Shown piece by piece: positions 1 through 11,582 of a DNA stretch of 64,000 nucleotides. The DNA is from Certhia americana (lineage: Eukaryota > Chordata > Aves > Passeriformes > Certhiidae). Numbering within the stretch: position 1 is the stretch's first letter; every line of letters begins with the position of its first letter. The stretch covers positions 105,499,525 to 105,563,524 of the forward strand of contig CM031858.1 of NCBI GenBank assembly GCA_018697195.1, read 5' to 3'. The notes beneath the pieces were generated by a model. The model did not search any database. It was given only the letters and a program-made list of their open reading frames with translations, and was not told the origin of the DNA. A program made the position numbers and the translations under genes.

Positions 1-226
1 CAGCAGACAGCTGTGCACCCCCGCTCCAGGATCCCTCCCTCGGGGTGCCGCGTGTGAGGCACGCTGGTGTGGGGAGCTGCACACACGCGAGGAATCCCCC
101 GGCTGCCTGCACGGGCGTGGGGAGTGCAGAATCAGGACCGCTCTCCTGCCGGGAGTATCACGTCCTTACAACTCCCGTCCCGGACTGCTCCCCACGGACA
201 GCCCCTGCTGCCCACGGCCCCTCAAC

Positions 227-846
227 ACGGGAACCCCGCGGGGCGCGACGACACGGGCTGTGGCACCCACGGGGTGCGACACCCCCAGCCCCATCCGCCG
301 GCGGGACCCCCGAGCCCGCCCCCGCCGCCCGGCCCCGGCCGCGGCCCCTTCCCCGGGGCGGAGGGAGGGAGGCGGGGCCGAGCCGCGGCTCCGCGGGGCC
401 GGGCCGGGCTCCGCGGGGACAGGCGCGAAGTGCTTGGGGGTGCCGCCGGAGGCCGAGGCCGAGGAGCGGAGGGTGAGCGGCCCAGCTGTGGCCGGGGCTG
501 AGCAGCAGGGCCCGGCGCGGGGGCATGGCCGGCAGTAGGACGGGAACCCGCGGGGCGCGGTCGACACGGGGCTGTGGCACCCACGGGGTGGCGACACCCC
601 CAGCCCCATCCGCCGGCGGGACCCCCCGAGCCCGCTCCCGCGCGGCCCCGGCCGCAGGCCCTTCCCCCGGGCGGAGAGGAGGGAGGCGGGGCCGGAGCCG
701 GGCTCCGCGGGGCGGGGCACATGGGCTCCGCGGGGCAGCGGGCGAGTGCGGGTGCGCCGGCGGCCGAGGAGCGAGGAGTGAGTCGGGCCAGCGGCCGGTG
801 GCTGCGCAGCAGGAGCCCGCGGCGGGGGCATGGCCCGGCACGTAGG
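227..846 (+). repeat. Tandem duplication of a 313-bp GC-rich promoter block (two copies)
   Basis: Copy 1 runs from about 227 to 539 and copy 2 from about 540 to 846. Both begin with an ACGGGAACC(C)CGCGGGGCGCG string. Both pass through the same CCCCAGCCCCATCCGCCGGC stretch and GC box, and both end at GGGGGCATGGCC(C)GGCA. The copies differ by scattered substitutions and small indels, so the duplication is not brand new, or it has diverged under CpG decay. The GC box and an upstream ATG are duplicated with the block. A third, partial copy follows at 871-941. Confidence 0.85.
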
Positions 847-931
847 CAGGGAGAGTTTGAACTTCGTGAATGAGCGGCAGCGGCCGGGGCTGCGCAGCAG
901 GGCCCGCGGCGGGGGCATGGCCCGGCAGTAG
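830..931 (+). other. Upstream ORF (33 codons) in the COLEC12 leader
   Basis: An ATG at 830-832 opens a 33-codon frame ending at TAG 929-931. A second in-frame ATG at 917-919 gives a four-codon version, Met-Ala-Arg-Gln-stop. That second ATG has G at -3 and G at +4, a strong initiation context, and sits about 100 bases upstream of the COLEC12 ATG. Both ATGs come from copies of the duplicated block. Whether the uORF is translated depends on the transcription start, which I cannot see. It is more likely regulatory than the source of a functional peptide. Confidence 0.4.
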
Positions 932-941
932 GCAGGGAGAG
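871..941 (+). repeat. Third, partial copy of the promoter block 3' end
   Basis: About 70 bases here repeat the 3' end of copy 2 (about 781-855). They share GGCTGCGCAGCAGG, GCCCGCGGCGGGGGCATGG and GGCAGGGAGAG in the same order. The 3' end of the block is therefore present three times and the 5' part only twice. This copy lies just upstream of the COLEC12 start codon and is probably transcribed in the 5' leader. Confidence 0.75.
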
Positions 942-992
942 CTCCGCCGCCCGCCGCTCCCGGCGGCAGCCCCGCCGCGCCCCGTCCGTCCT

Positions 993-1019
993 ATGCGACC
1001 CGCCCCGGCGCCAAGATGA
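993..1019 (+). other. Eight-codon uORF whose stop overlaps the COLEC12 start (ATGA)
   Basis: ATG at 993-995 reads Met-Arg-Pro-Ala-Pro-Ala-Pro-Arg and stops at TGA 1017-1019. The COLEC12 start is ATG 1016-1018, so stop and start share the bases ATGA. The uORF start has C at -3 and C at +4, a weak context, while the main ATG has A at -3. The expected outcome is frequent leaky scanning, with possible termination-reinitiation at the main start. It is visible in the sequence; its use is inference. Confidence 0.45.
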
Positions 1020-1022
1020 AAG
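1016..1022 (+). CDS. COLEC12: COLEC12 coding exon 1 (start codon, Lys-2, first base of codon 3)
   Basis: COLEC12 (collectin-12, SRCL, CL-P1) is a type II transmembrane scavenger receptor. It has a short cytoplasmic tail, a coiled coil, a collagen-like stalk and a C-type lectin domain, and binds oxidised LDL, microbes and Lewis-x-type glycans. This exon contributes only ATG AAA G before a GT donor (GTAGGC at 1023). The single trailing base joins the first two bases of exon 2 to make Asp-3, so the intron is phase 1. The ATG has A at -3 and sits in the CpG island. Seven bases alone would identify nothing. The call rests on the joined reading with exon 2, which gives the known COLEC12 N-terminus, and on the same exon split being known for the mammalian gene. 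The 5' untranslated part of exon 1 lies upstream with no definable start. Confidence 0.93.
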
Positions 1023-3769
1023 GTAGGCACAGGAGCCCGCTCCGCCGCCCGCACACGTGCACCGGGCACGGCGGGCAGGGCGGGATCTGTGCGGGCACGG
1101 CGCGGGCGGCGGGAGTGCGGACAGTCCTCAGCAAGGGGACATTGCGGGCAGGGCGGCGTTGGGGAGGGTGCCCGCGGGGTGATCCAGCAGGGTGCTGGCA
1201 GGACACGGTGCGGGCAGGTGGCGGGCGGGACACGCCGCTGCGGGCACGGGCAGCCGGTGCCGGGAGAGGCAGAGCGGGGGAATCACCGCGACCCCGGGGT
1301 GCGGGGTCTCCGCCGCCGCCGCGGCTCGGCGTGTGTCGGTCAGTCCCGGTCCGGGAGCGGGCTGTCCCTGTGCGAGCGGGAGAGTGTGTCCCGGCATATG
1401 TGCTCTCCCCCAGCACGGTTTCTCTCGGCACCCAAGTTCTATCTTCCCCCTCGCCGGTGCCCCGAGAAGAAGACTTGTGGTTCTCCCTGGTTGATTTGTT
1501 TATTTTTTGCCAGCGTTTTGCGATGTTCTTGGTGTTGCTTCTAAACATCTGGCAGTGATTAGGTGCCAGTAGAAGCTTAACTGGCTTGTGAAATGTATTT
1601 GGCGTATTTCTCCTCTACATCCACCGACTGGAAAATTTTTGGTCTTTACTTTGCATCTGTTCAAACTGAAATTTTGTTTCTTTTCCTTTTCCTCTCTTCC
1701 TCCCTTCCTTCTCTTTTTGTTTTAAATGGGTGGAACATTTCACCCTGTCCTACATAGCTGTGACTGAGAAGTATCACGTACTTTAAAATCAAATAAAGAA
1801 GCAGATTGCCAAATTGCTACACTGTAACCTAGTAAAGATGTATGGGGGGTGCAAGAAGGCCTTCTGTTTATGAAAATTGATAGCCTTACAGCAAAAGGCA
1901 GAGGCTTTACACACTGGGGAATACTTATAATGAAAACATCAAAGGACATTATGGCTAGTTTAGGAGTTAGTTGGGACTTTGTGAGAGTTGAATCCAGTTT
2001 TTCTTCAGAGGCAAAAATAAGCTTAAGGAAAAGACATACATACATGAAAATTGCTTTTGGGCACCACTGTGCCTGTTCAGGGACTGCAGAGTTTTATTCC
2101 AGATGCCAGGAGGCCAGCAAACATCATGATAGTTACACTGAGTTTCCAGAGTCTAGGACACTAAATAATGTGATTATTTATTCACTTGCCAGAGTAGCTG
2201 CCTGAAGGGAGGAAAAACTTTTGGGGGGCATTTTTGTTGCAAGCCCACACACACACTATTTATGATACTTCTGGCACTGTGGCATGGTGTCTCTCCAGGG
2301 TCATGCAACATATTAAAAATAATGTATTTACAATGTTCTTTATTTATAGGCTGCTCATGCCAAAAATTTTGTCATCAGCTTGTTAATATCAGTGTGAGTG
2401 TAAGGGCAGGAGAAAAACAAAACAATGGGGATCTGGTAGTAGGTAGAACAAATCTGTGCCTGTTACCACTGAAAGCCTTACACTGCATTTGGGGTTTTGG
2501 GGAGAGGTGGGATGCAAAGGACCAAGGATGGGAATAACATATAATGCAACTTGTGTCTCCTTCCATTCTGCTTCCACTGCTCTTTGCAAAGCAGAGCAGT
2601 GGCATTCAAAGGGAAGATGGAATTCCTACTCCTGAGAGCACTTGCTGGTGCCCCACACTCCATCAAGAGAGAGTGCTAGCCCTTACCATTTGGCTTCCTA
2701 AAGAGTGATCACAGCCATCTTGTTTCTTTCCCCCAGAGAGTTACAGAAATCAGTAATAAAACATGCAAAGAAGAACACTTGAATGACTGTGCTAATAGCG
2801 AAAGAAAAGCATCAAACAAATCATCACATCAAGTGCCTTTGCCAGTGTTAGAGAAGTCAGAGAGTCAAACCAAATTTTGACTCAGTGATTTCCTTTTCTG
2901 GGTATGGACTTGGCTTTTCATATTTTTTCTTTAAACTTGATGGTAGCGATAATTGTAGTACTGTAAAACTTAGTGTAGTTACACATTTTTCTCAACAAAA
3001 ACAAAAAGATCTGTTGATTGCAGCTGTCTCTGTATCTACCCTCTCTAGAGAATGGAGGAATATCTAAATAATTACATCACTAAATATCTGTAAGGAATAA
3101 ATTATATTTCCCATTGCTGGTATTTGTAATGTGTTATGTTTTAAATCAGTAAAACAAATTGAAGTTTATGTTCAAGTTTTATTTCCAGCAAACAACACTG
3201 AGCTCACAAACTTTGTCATATTTTTCAGTAATGATCCTTGTGACTTACATACAGATTTGACTGTTTTAGGGTCAGATTTATCTTTATCAAATGATACTTC
3301 TAAGTTATAGTTATTTATTGGGGTCTGAAGGAGCACTTGTTGCCTGGGAAACAAATGAAAACAACTTCCTCATAGTCAAACACCACCACATGTTCGAAAA
3401 CATTGGCCCTAATTTAAGACAGGGACAAGCATCATTCAAACTGAGAACTTCTTCCCATATAGCTGTAATATATTTTGTAATTACTATTTTAAACTCTATC
3501 TGTAATCACTACTGTCATGGTAGTGCTGGTGATACGCATTTACCTCTGAAATATGGATACTGTTTGGATAACCACTTAATACTCATGCCCAAAATCAGGC
3601 AGTGACAAAGTCAAGGTGGTCATTTTGGGGCTGTTGCTCCAGGATGACAGAGAATGATGAGACAGAGAATCGATGATGCTCAAAGTAGCTTAGCTGCTTC
3701 TTTTCATTCCGCCTCCACTACCTCCTCCTCCCTCTCTGCCATCACAAGCACCTTGCTATGTACCACTGG

Positions 3770-4060
3770 TATAGCGACGGTGCTGGAGGACAAATCATCT
3801 GGGATCCTGTGCTCGAGTACTGGGATGTGCTTGAGAGCTGGAATGCGACCAGATACTCTGTCTTGTGCCGTTCCTCTCATTTGATACAAAAAGATGCACG
3901 GGGGAGAAAACAGGTTTGTCCTTGGTTGTGTTCCCCTGGAGCAGCGAAGCCCGCAGCGCCCCGGGAGCAGCCTGGTCCGAACACCCGCCTTTCTTAGCCT
4001 CGACCCCTTCACCTCAAAGGCAGCTCAGCGCGCTTCGTGCACAGTTCACAAGAGATAAGA
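3770..4060. promoter_or_regulatory. CpG-rich pocket inside intron 1 (possible secondary regulatory element)
   Basis: Roughly 17 CpG dinucleotides fall in about 290 bases, in an intron otherwise CpG-poor. Clusters lie at GCGACGG (about 3774-3780), CCCGCAGCGCCCCGGG (about 3948-3963) and CAGCGCGCTTCG (about 4025-4036). There are frames open through it on both strands, but none resembles a known protein and no splice structure is evident. Candidates are an alternative or enhancer-associated CpG island, or an old GC-rich insertion. No repeat family is recognised. Confidence 0.35.
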
Positions 4061-4407
4061 GAACACCCGGCTCTCACAGGATATGCCAGTTCGGTTTACC
4101 CCAAGTTTGCATTACACAGTGAACACTTTATCAGACAATTGGTTAAATTATCAGCCTGTATTGCTAAAATTGTCCCTTCTGTGGGACTTAGAGCCTGGAT
4201 GTAATTTGCAAATAGTGCCTACAGTAGCAAAAGCTGACTGTGCATGCAAGTTCAGTTGTCCTTTCTTGACTACCTTGAAAAGTCTTAAATAATCTATTTA
4301 TATGATGTTTACCTTCTTGACAGGTTTTGTCTTTCTCTCTGTTTTGATGCCACTGCTAATATCAAAGAATAAAGTAATAAAAGTTATAATTTTGTAATAC
4401 TGCAGAA

Positions 4408-4410
<3 letters not shown>

Positions 4411-4453
<43 letters not shown>
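4411..4453. repeat. (TC)n microsatellite, about 21.5 units
   Basis: An uninterrupted TC dinucleotide array of 43 bases in intron 1. It is a pure array and therefore probably polymorphic in length. One minus-strand frame through it encodes an Arg-Glu run that is only a by-product of the repeat. Confidence 0.95.
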
Positions 4454-4456
<3 letters not shown>

Positions 4457-7400
4457 CTTTGTGTGCACGAAATCAAATGAACAGTCATCTGCAAATAGGT
4501 CTTTCCTGGATAGGAACTTCAAACCAAGAATTTTTAAAAAAAAATCCAGTCCAGAGCATTTTGCAGAAGCCAGAAAGCATCTGAAAACCAAGGATTAAAA
4601 GTGGAGTGATCCAGTAACCTTTCCTTAGTCCATTTATAACAGAGCTTATATGAATATAGTGACATAAACATGAAACATATGCAGGAGGTCTGAGTGGTGT
4701 GTGTTGGACATGTCACAGGACCCTACAGCAGAAGTTCAAAGGCACAAGCAGTTATAATAAATGTGTGATAAAACACAGAACAAATCCTGAGCAATGCTAC
4801 TATACAGTCAGTGTGTGTCCTGAATTGATTGGTAGCACAGAAGATTTTAAACATGTGGATGAGAAAGATGCAAGTGTGTATCAGAGCATGTCCTTATTAA
4901 CAATACAGAGGAAAACAGAGGTATGAAATAATAAGAGAAATCTGTTATTGCACAGATAGAAATATTACTATACAAACACAAAGGATATTGAGCAGAATTA
5001 GCATATACACTATTTATAATGGGAGCTTTTTCAGTAAGAACTTGTAATTGTTCATTATTGCTTCAATTCTACTTTTCCCAGCCACAAAGGACTAAGAATA
5101 GCATGGACAAACCTATCCCTATGAAGAAGGGAGTTTATAATCCCCTGTGACTCCGTCTTCTCCTACTTTGGATAACATAGATTAATTTTAGACTGATTTT
5201 GCTACAGCTGAGGGCTGAACAGAGCCCTTTTTTTTGTCACAACCACTAAACAGTTTACTGAGATCCACACTGAAAGACTGTTGTGCCCAGAAGTTCAGAC
5301 ACTTCTGCCTGCTAGGATAAGGAGGGAAAGGTAATCTTGCAGAGAGATAGAGCTGATCAGGCCTTGCAGAGATAAAACAGAGTAGAATAAAGAGAGCTGA
5401 GAGAAATGTCAAGGATGAAAGCAGCTCAGTAGTGCCAAGGATGCATAACCAGTTATCTTCAGCTTCACAAAACCTTCCTTATCCTGAGGTTCTGTATGTC
5501 AGAACAGAGAATCTCTCCTTCCAGCCTTCCCTTTTGGAAAGCAAAATAAAGACGCTTTTTACAAGGCATGGAAAGTGAACCTGATCCTCCTCATAATGTG
5601 AGTGTGGTCTGTGCAAGTGAGGGAGCAACCTAAGATGAATTGTCTTTGGAGTTTGACTGCTTCCACCTAAAACTGCAATCCCTTTTGGTGCATAAATTTG
5701 AGGTGCAGACTGGGACATCACTAGGGAACAAATTGAATGAGTTATGGGAGGTAATAGATACATGTTTTTAGTAATGTGTATGCCATTTTAATACTACTGT
5801 TAATTGCCTCCTCTGACATACAGACAGGGAGGCACGATTTTTCAGTGCACTAATGACAACATATCTGTTTGCTCTTAAATCACTATTCTGAAATATGATA
5901 TAATTTAAACTTTTAACTTCTAAGGCTGATCCTCCACACCATGCAGCTGCTCCTGACCCTGGTATGGTAATGATGCTCTGTGGCACTTACAGGCTAACAA
6001 GTTATGTTCAAAACACCCTATTTACTGTCTTCATCTTGCACCTAAAAAGCAAAACTAGTGATTGTTGTTATACGTCTAAATTTCACACTCTTGTGTCTTT
6101 TTTTGTGTGTTCTTAGTGTAGGCACTCACATTTCTTGGGCACAGCAGTAGGGGAATAGATGAAGACCAAGATATTAAAGTGCACCCATTTATCTTGATAA
6201 TTGGTTTTGTTTGTTTTATGCATGTGTTAGGTGATGGGAGACACCATGCAAGTCATAGGATAGTACCAAGGGAGGATCTCTGTCCTAGGACTTTGCCTTT
6301 TTCAGTCACTAAGATAAGCAGATAAATTCCCAGATCAGGAGTCTCAGTTGGACAGAACTGAGGAAAAGCCTCAGTTTTGTTGCCAGAATCCAAATTCAGA
6401 CAACATCCCAAAGGATGCTTTGGGATGCAGGGGGGGGGCTTTCTTCCAGAACTGCCTCAGCTGAGCCTCTGGCATGGCTGCCTTAAAGACCAGGTACTGT
6501 GCAAGTGCAAAATCCCTGTAATCCCTGTCTGCAGGAGTTTGCTGTGTGACAAGCCAGACAAAGGAAAGGGTGGATAACATGGGCACGACACACTCAGCCA
6601 ATAGCAGTGACTGTTAGTGCAACATGTCAGCTTGGGATCCTGTCAGCCAGGAAGTGCCTAAAGTGTGGAGTAAGATTTTGTGAGTGAGAACTTATCAAAA
6701 TTGAGGCAGAGAGAAAGATTTGACTATGAAAAGGGCCTATAAGGAAAAAGTAGTGAAGAAAGGCAGAACAAGAGGACAAGTGAAATAAAGCATCTGTGAA
6801 GAGAGCTGGGAATGAGCAGTCCATTAGCACAAGCAGGAGACTGTCCAGAATAAAAGCTACAAAAACCAGTGGAAACCAATTAGAATGATGAAGTCATCAA
6901 CATCTGAAGGCCACAGCTGCTTGCTGTGCTTCTGCTGGCTCCATTTCACCTCTAGGTCAGCAGTTTGAATGTAGAGCCAGTTAACAGTGAGCAGAAATGC
7001 ATATAAACCTGGTGGCAGCTCAAAAAGCTTTTGAAATGCGATATGAGAAAGATATTGGTGTTGCTGTTGTTGTCTGCCTGAGCAGTTGTTAATATTACCG
7101 AAACCTCACAAGTGGACAAGTTTTGCCTTTCAGTGAAAGTGCTGAGATGGAGAGAGCAGGCAGAAGCAGCTTTTTGGCACTGCAAGCAGTCCCTCATGAA
7201 GGAAATGCACTTGTTGCAGTTCCGAGCAGAGTTGTTCATCCATGCTTATTCATGGGTTAAAGAGTAGAATATTGTGATTTTCAACTAATGGCCGCAGCTT
7301 CTTACCAAATGGTACAAGTGAAAATCTCTTCTTGGTAATATTAGAATGATTTTTACAGAATTGCACTAGGATATAGCTCTATAGTTCCCATTAAATCAGT

Positions 7401-8104
7401 AGGAAAGGCAGGGCTCTAACCATTAAAGCCCTCTGAGCAAGAGATTTATTTGAAGAGGAAACTCTTACACTGTATGTCATTTTTACTACAAATTAATCTT
7501 ACAGTCTGAGTTCCCAGCCTGGTACATAGGGATAAGTTCTAATGCACTGTAATTGGAGTTTTTGGGGGGTTATAAAGGAACTTCAAAAATCTGAGCTGAA
7601 ACTTGGCATGACAGTTTTCAGCCCTGAGGCCTCATTCTCTCCTGGAATAAATTTTCCCAGATTTTGAAATACAATGTAGAATATTGGTTTGTTTTCTTTA
7701 TTTAAGACTTCAGAGGAGATCTTTAAACACGGACTTTGTATCCATGTTTGCAGCACACAAGTGTCCTTGAAATTATTGGAGACCACGTGTCTGCAGCCAC
7801 CATACGACCCAGCATCTCTAATGGTTCTGAGGTCTTGTTTGCCTCCTTAGTTAATTAGGTTTAAATGGCTGAGCAAGGTGTATTGTTAAAAGGAGACAGC
7901 TGGACACGTACATTAGCAGCTTTCTTTAACACCTTCCATATGCCAACAATGACACCCATGAAAGAAAGGGGCTAAAATGGAAACAACTTCCCTAAAATCA
8001 CCTTGCACCAAAGGCTCCTCAGGTCTGGTGCTGTGTTTTTATGCCCTGTATTGTCTCAGGGGCAGATTTAGCATCCATTTTGGCTCCAGGCCAGCTTTTT
8101 CTTA

Positions 8105-8290
8105 CTTGACCTCAGAGTGACTCATAAGTGATCCATGATTAATTATTTAAGATTTAAGAGCAAGAACAAGAAATTAAACAGTTCTACTCCACAGATTTGC
8201 TTTGCCACTAGCAAATTAATCAAATGAGAGTCTAATTTGTTTTAGATTAAATGAATTCCCTCTGTTCGCTGCGTTAATCCCCAGCTGAAC
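8105..8290. promoter_or_regulatory. Motif-dense AT-rich block, candidate conserved noncoding element
   Basis: Within under 200 bases there is a TGACCT half-site (8107-8112) and a perfect AP-1 TGACTCA (8118-8124). There are also several TAAT-core homeodomain-type sites, including ATTAATTATT near 8139. A TAATCC (OTX/CRX/PITX-type) at 8275-8280 is followed directly by the E-box CAGCTG at 8282-8287. Single sites are common by chance; the density is the only argument. No repeat family is recognised here. Function is inference. Confidence 0.2.
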
Positions 8291-8457
8291 TGCCTTTTCA
8301 TAATTCCCACTCCCTTGAAGCATTGTACTGGAACTTATTTAACTCTACAACTGTATTTACTAGAGGTGTTGCAGTAATAGCTTATAACTGGAGGGCAAGT
8401 GGAATTTGGCATTGGTACTCAATGGGGCATGGATATTGCCAAAATATCTCAAAGCAC

Positions 8458-8481
8458 TTTTTTTTTTTTTTTTTTTTTTTT
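8458..8481. repeat. T24 homopolymer
   Basis: Uninterrupted run of 24 T in intron 1. It could be the tail of an old minus-strand retroposed copy, but no recognisable body flanks it. Length is probably unstable and error-prone in sequencing. Confidence 0.9.
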
Positions 8482-11400
8482 ACTTTTTTAGACCAGAACT
8501 CTTGCTTTGCACTGACTCCCTAAAATATTTGATGTATTGCTGTTCAGCCATGGTGAGGCAGTGATTGGTAGCAGTTTGCTGTAAGATCCCCAGGACAATC
8601 TGTTCTGGCATCCTAGGAGATTCATGTAAACCAAATAAAACAGGAGATCTCTGGTGGCCCTTCCCCTACATGGTTAAATACAATTGGTTGCTCACATATG
8701 TTTCTGTTCTGCCCAAAGTTCACCTTTTTTTGGACCTTCCTGCTGCCAGAGTTCTGTACAAGTCAGTGGAATAAGAGACCAGCTTTTCATGTTTCTTCAT
8801 CTTTCTTATTCTGAATTCCCTATCTTCCCTATCTTCACAGCTGAGAGCTCAGTCGAGTGTCTTATAACTGAGTTAGGGGTGATCTTCCCCATACTAAAGA
8901 GTTAATTCTTGTGACCAGGACATAACAACAAATTCTGCTTGATTGTCTGCTTCAAGGAGGAGTCTGCCCTTCATATTTTTCACTCATGAAAATAAGTCTT
9001 GCCTACATATTAATGCATGTGTATGTAACAGAAATACTGTGTTCATTCCAGTCCTCCTTGTAACTGAAAAGGACTGGATTTAAACTGAAGAAAAAGATTT
9101 CTAACTTAAGGCTTTCACGATGTCAAACAAACTCCTCCTACACCAGCTGCAGCCTCACTCAAGTATGGGCACCACTGATGTGAAAACGCAGAATTTCCAT
9201 TTCTAAGATCAATCACTGGTGCTCAAAGCTCATGAATTTCTGCCACAACCATTTCTGATACTGCCTTTAAAAGCATAAGTCATTAAAACATACTGGAGGT
9301 GTTCGTAGTATTTGCCTCCTTGCTTGGTGTGTATTTTCTTAACCTCTGTAATTCATAACAGATCACATTTTCATAGTTTTCACTAGAAAAGCTGTTACCT
9401 TTTCAATGCAAACTTAGGTTCTCCTGTATTTTGCTGATTTGAAGATATCAGGAAGCTTTAAGATTTTTGTAGAACTTATGACAAGATTTTAATATTTCCA
9501 GTACTGGATCAGGGAGCTGAGGATCAAGTTTCTGCTGCCTCCAGTGAGGACAATACTGCCCAACAGGCATGGGAGGAGCAGGCTGGGTGCAGGGCTTTGC
9601 CTTGAGACTTAAATTTATAGGCTTGTTTTTCAACTTAATTTTTAATATTTCAAACATAGACTTCCTCTGAGGGAGGACTTTCAACCCATCTTAGTCTCTT
9701 TTTCCAAAGTGCTGTAATTTCTGAATGTTTAGTCTAAGTTTGCTGTATTAATTTCTTCCATCTTTATTTTCCTTAAACTTGTTACATTACAGTTAATATT
9801 GTAAAGTACTATATTTACACATTATTTTAGCAAAGTTGCAGTTGTGACTGAAAGAAAACTAAGCTTTGCCTGCTAAATAATTTCCATAGACTTGCCCTAA
9901 AATTACATTGACTGCCCCTTGCAAAATCAACTCACAGAGATGATGTTTGAGAGTTTAGTGATCAGGGAGATGAGTCACCACTTGACATTACTGTCCTTGC
10001 CTGTCTCCACTTCTTTGTTTCAAATATCACAAGTGCTCTTCAAAATTAGGAGGTGAATGAATAATTATAATGCATTCAAAGGTTAAGGAAAAAACCCATC
10101 CATAGAATGAATAACATGCAGCATTGCAAATACTGAAAAGCATATATATATATTTAAAAGTATATGTGTGCATAGAAATGTATAAAATGTACATATATAA
10201 ACATGTTGCATATACCAAAATGGCCAAAAAAAAAAAAAAATGTGATCAAAGTTTTAAAACTCAATGCTGTTGGTCTAAGCATGAAAAACAAAAAGGGAAG
10301 GGGCTGTTAGCCTGGGAGGAAGGTCTTAGAGATATGGTGTGGGATGAAACTGCAGGATTTAAAGGTGGCCTTGCTGTACACATCAGATACAGATGGGATA
10401 AGTCAGGTTACGCTCCTGAGAAACAAAGGAGGTGATTGTGTTGCAGCCTGATAGCAGGAGGGGACAGGAAGCTAAGGTCTCTGGAGCTGTTATCTTATTT
10501 TGTGCAGCATTTTATCTTTTATGCAAGAGGGAAAGATCTTTCCTGAGTAGCTCACTGCTGGGATGAGAAGTTGGCTGTTGACTGTTTATGGTTTATTAGT
10601 GTTTGTCGTGTTTAGTTGGGGGGCTTTATCTTCAGATAATGTTTGGGGCAATTGTGAGGGTTTGTTTGGTTTGTTTTTTTTAAAGGTTTCTTTCTCTCTT
10701 CAAAACCAGGATGTGTTTGTTTTGCCTAAGGAGCATCCACTGGCTCTTCCACTTCTTAAATGCACAACTGAATTGTGGGTCTAGCTAAAGATATGGACAG
10801 GAGTGCTGTTGGAAGTAAGAAAAATGTCTTAACCTGGTGAAGAATATGTTTTTAGCTATTTAATCAATAGTCTGAGTAAAGGGTGATGTTCTGCAAAATG
10901 ATGCATTTCACGGACTCTGCTTCAGGCAGTGTCTCCTTCAGACTGTGTGTGACACCTGACAGGTCAGAAGGAAAAACAAGTCAGATTTCCTGATAGAGAC
11001 ATTCTTGCAAATCGTTTAGGCTTTGCTGAGCCTAGATCAGACTGTATGTTTACCTTTTAATTCATCCCCCCAAGGCTCTGTGCTGTCCCAAGTTAGCTGT
11101 GGCACCAGTGAGCCCAGTTTCATGATGCAGAGCAACCCAACCATGTATAGGAAGTCTGTGGGCAAAAAAGATCTAACTAAACACAGAGTTCTCACTCCAT
11201 CACACTTTGAGCTGCTTTGAGCTTACTTTTACTTCACCAGTCATTAAATGCTCCCTCTGGGAAAGACAGAAGCGGGAGAAGAACAGCCAGGGCTGTGCTG
11301 CTCTCCCAGCAGTTGATGCAGAGGCTGGTGACAAGGCAGAGCTTTTTCCTTTCCTGACTCAGCAGAACAAGGGGCTGTCTTGGTGGAGGGAGACTGAACA

Positions 11401-11582
11401 CATGAACACAAACATATTCTTTTTTTTTTTTTTAAAGTCATGGGTGTATTCTTTTTGCTGATGCCAGCCTTTTCCTTCGCTGACAGAAGGAAATGGAGAG
11501 AAATTCCGCTTCCGACAAAATAACCTTGTGATTATTAGCATATTACTGCTTGCTTACTATAAAGATGAGAACAAAAGGAATG

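Larger units (their letters stand above)
1..1450 (+). promoter_or_regulatory. COLEC12: CpG island promoter region of COLEC12
   Basis: This stretch is strongly GC-rich and dense in CpG, whereas the sequence beyond about 1450 drops sharply to AT-rich intron. It surrounds the first coding exon, so it should hold the promoter and 5' leader. Sp1-type GC boxes are visible: GGCGGGGC at 371-378 and 685-692, and GGGGCGGGGC at 709-718. I see no convincing TATA box, as is usual for CpG-island promoters. The transcription start cannot be fixed from sequence alone. The part inside intron 1 (about 1065-1260) repeats the loose motif GCGGGCA(C/G)GG several times. The region could also drive a divergent transcript on the minus strand, but no exon of an upstream neighbour is recognisable. 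Confidence 0.85.

Noticed and set aside
158..1069. Minus-strand open frame of about 300 codons across the CpG island, rich in Pro, Ala, Arg and Gly
   Set aside because: GC-rich DNA lacks stop codons, so long open frames appear in every frame here. The composition is that of a shadow, and the frame contains the duplicated block rather than any known domain.
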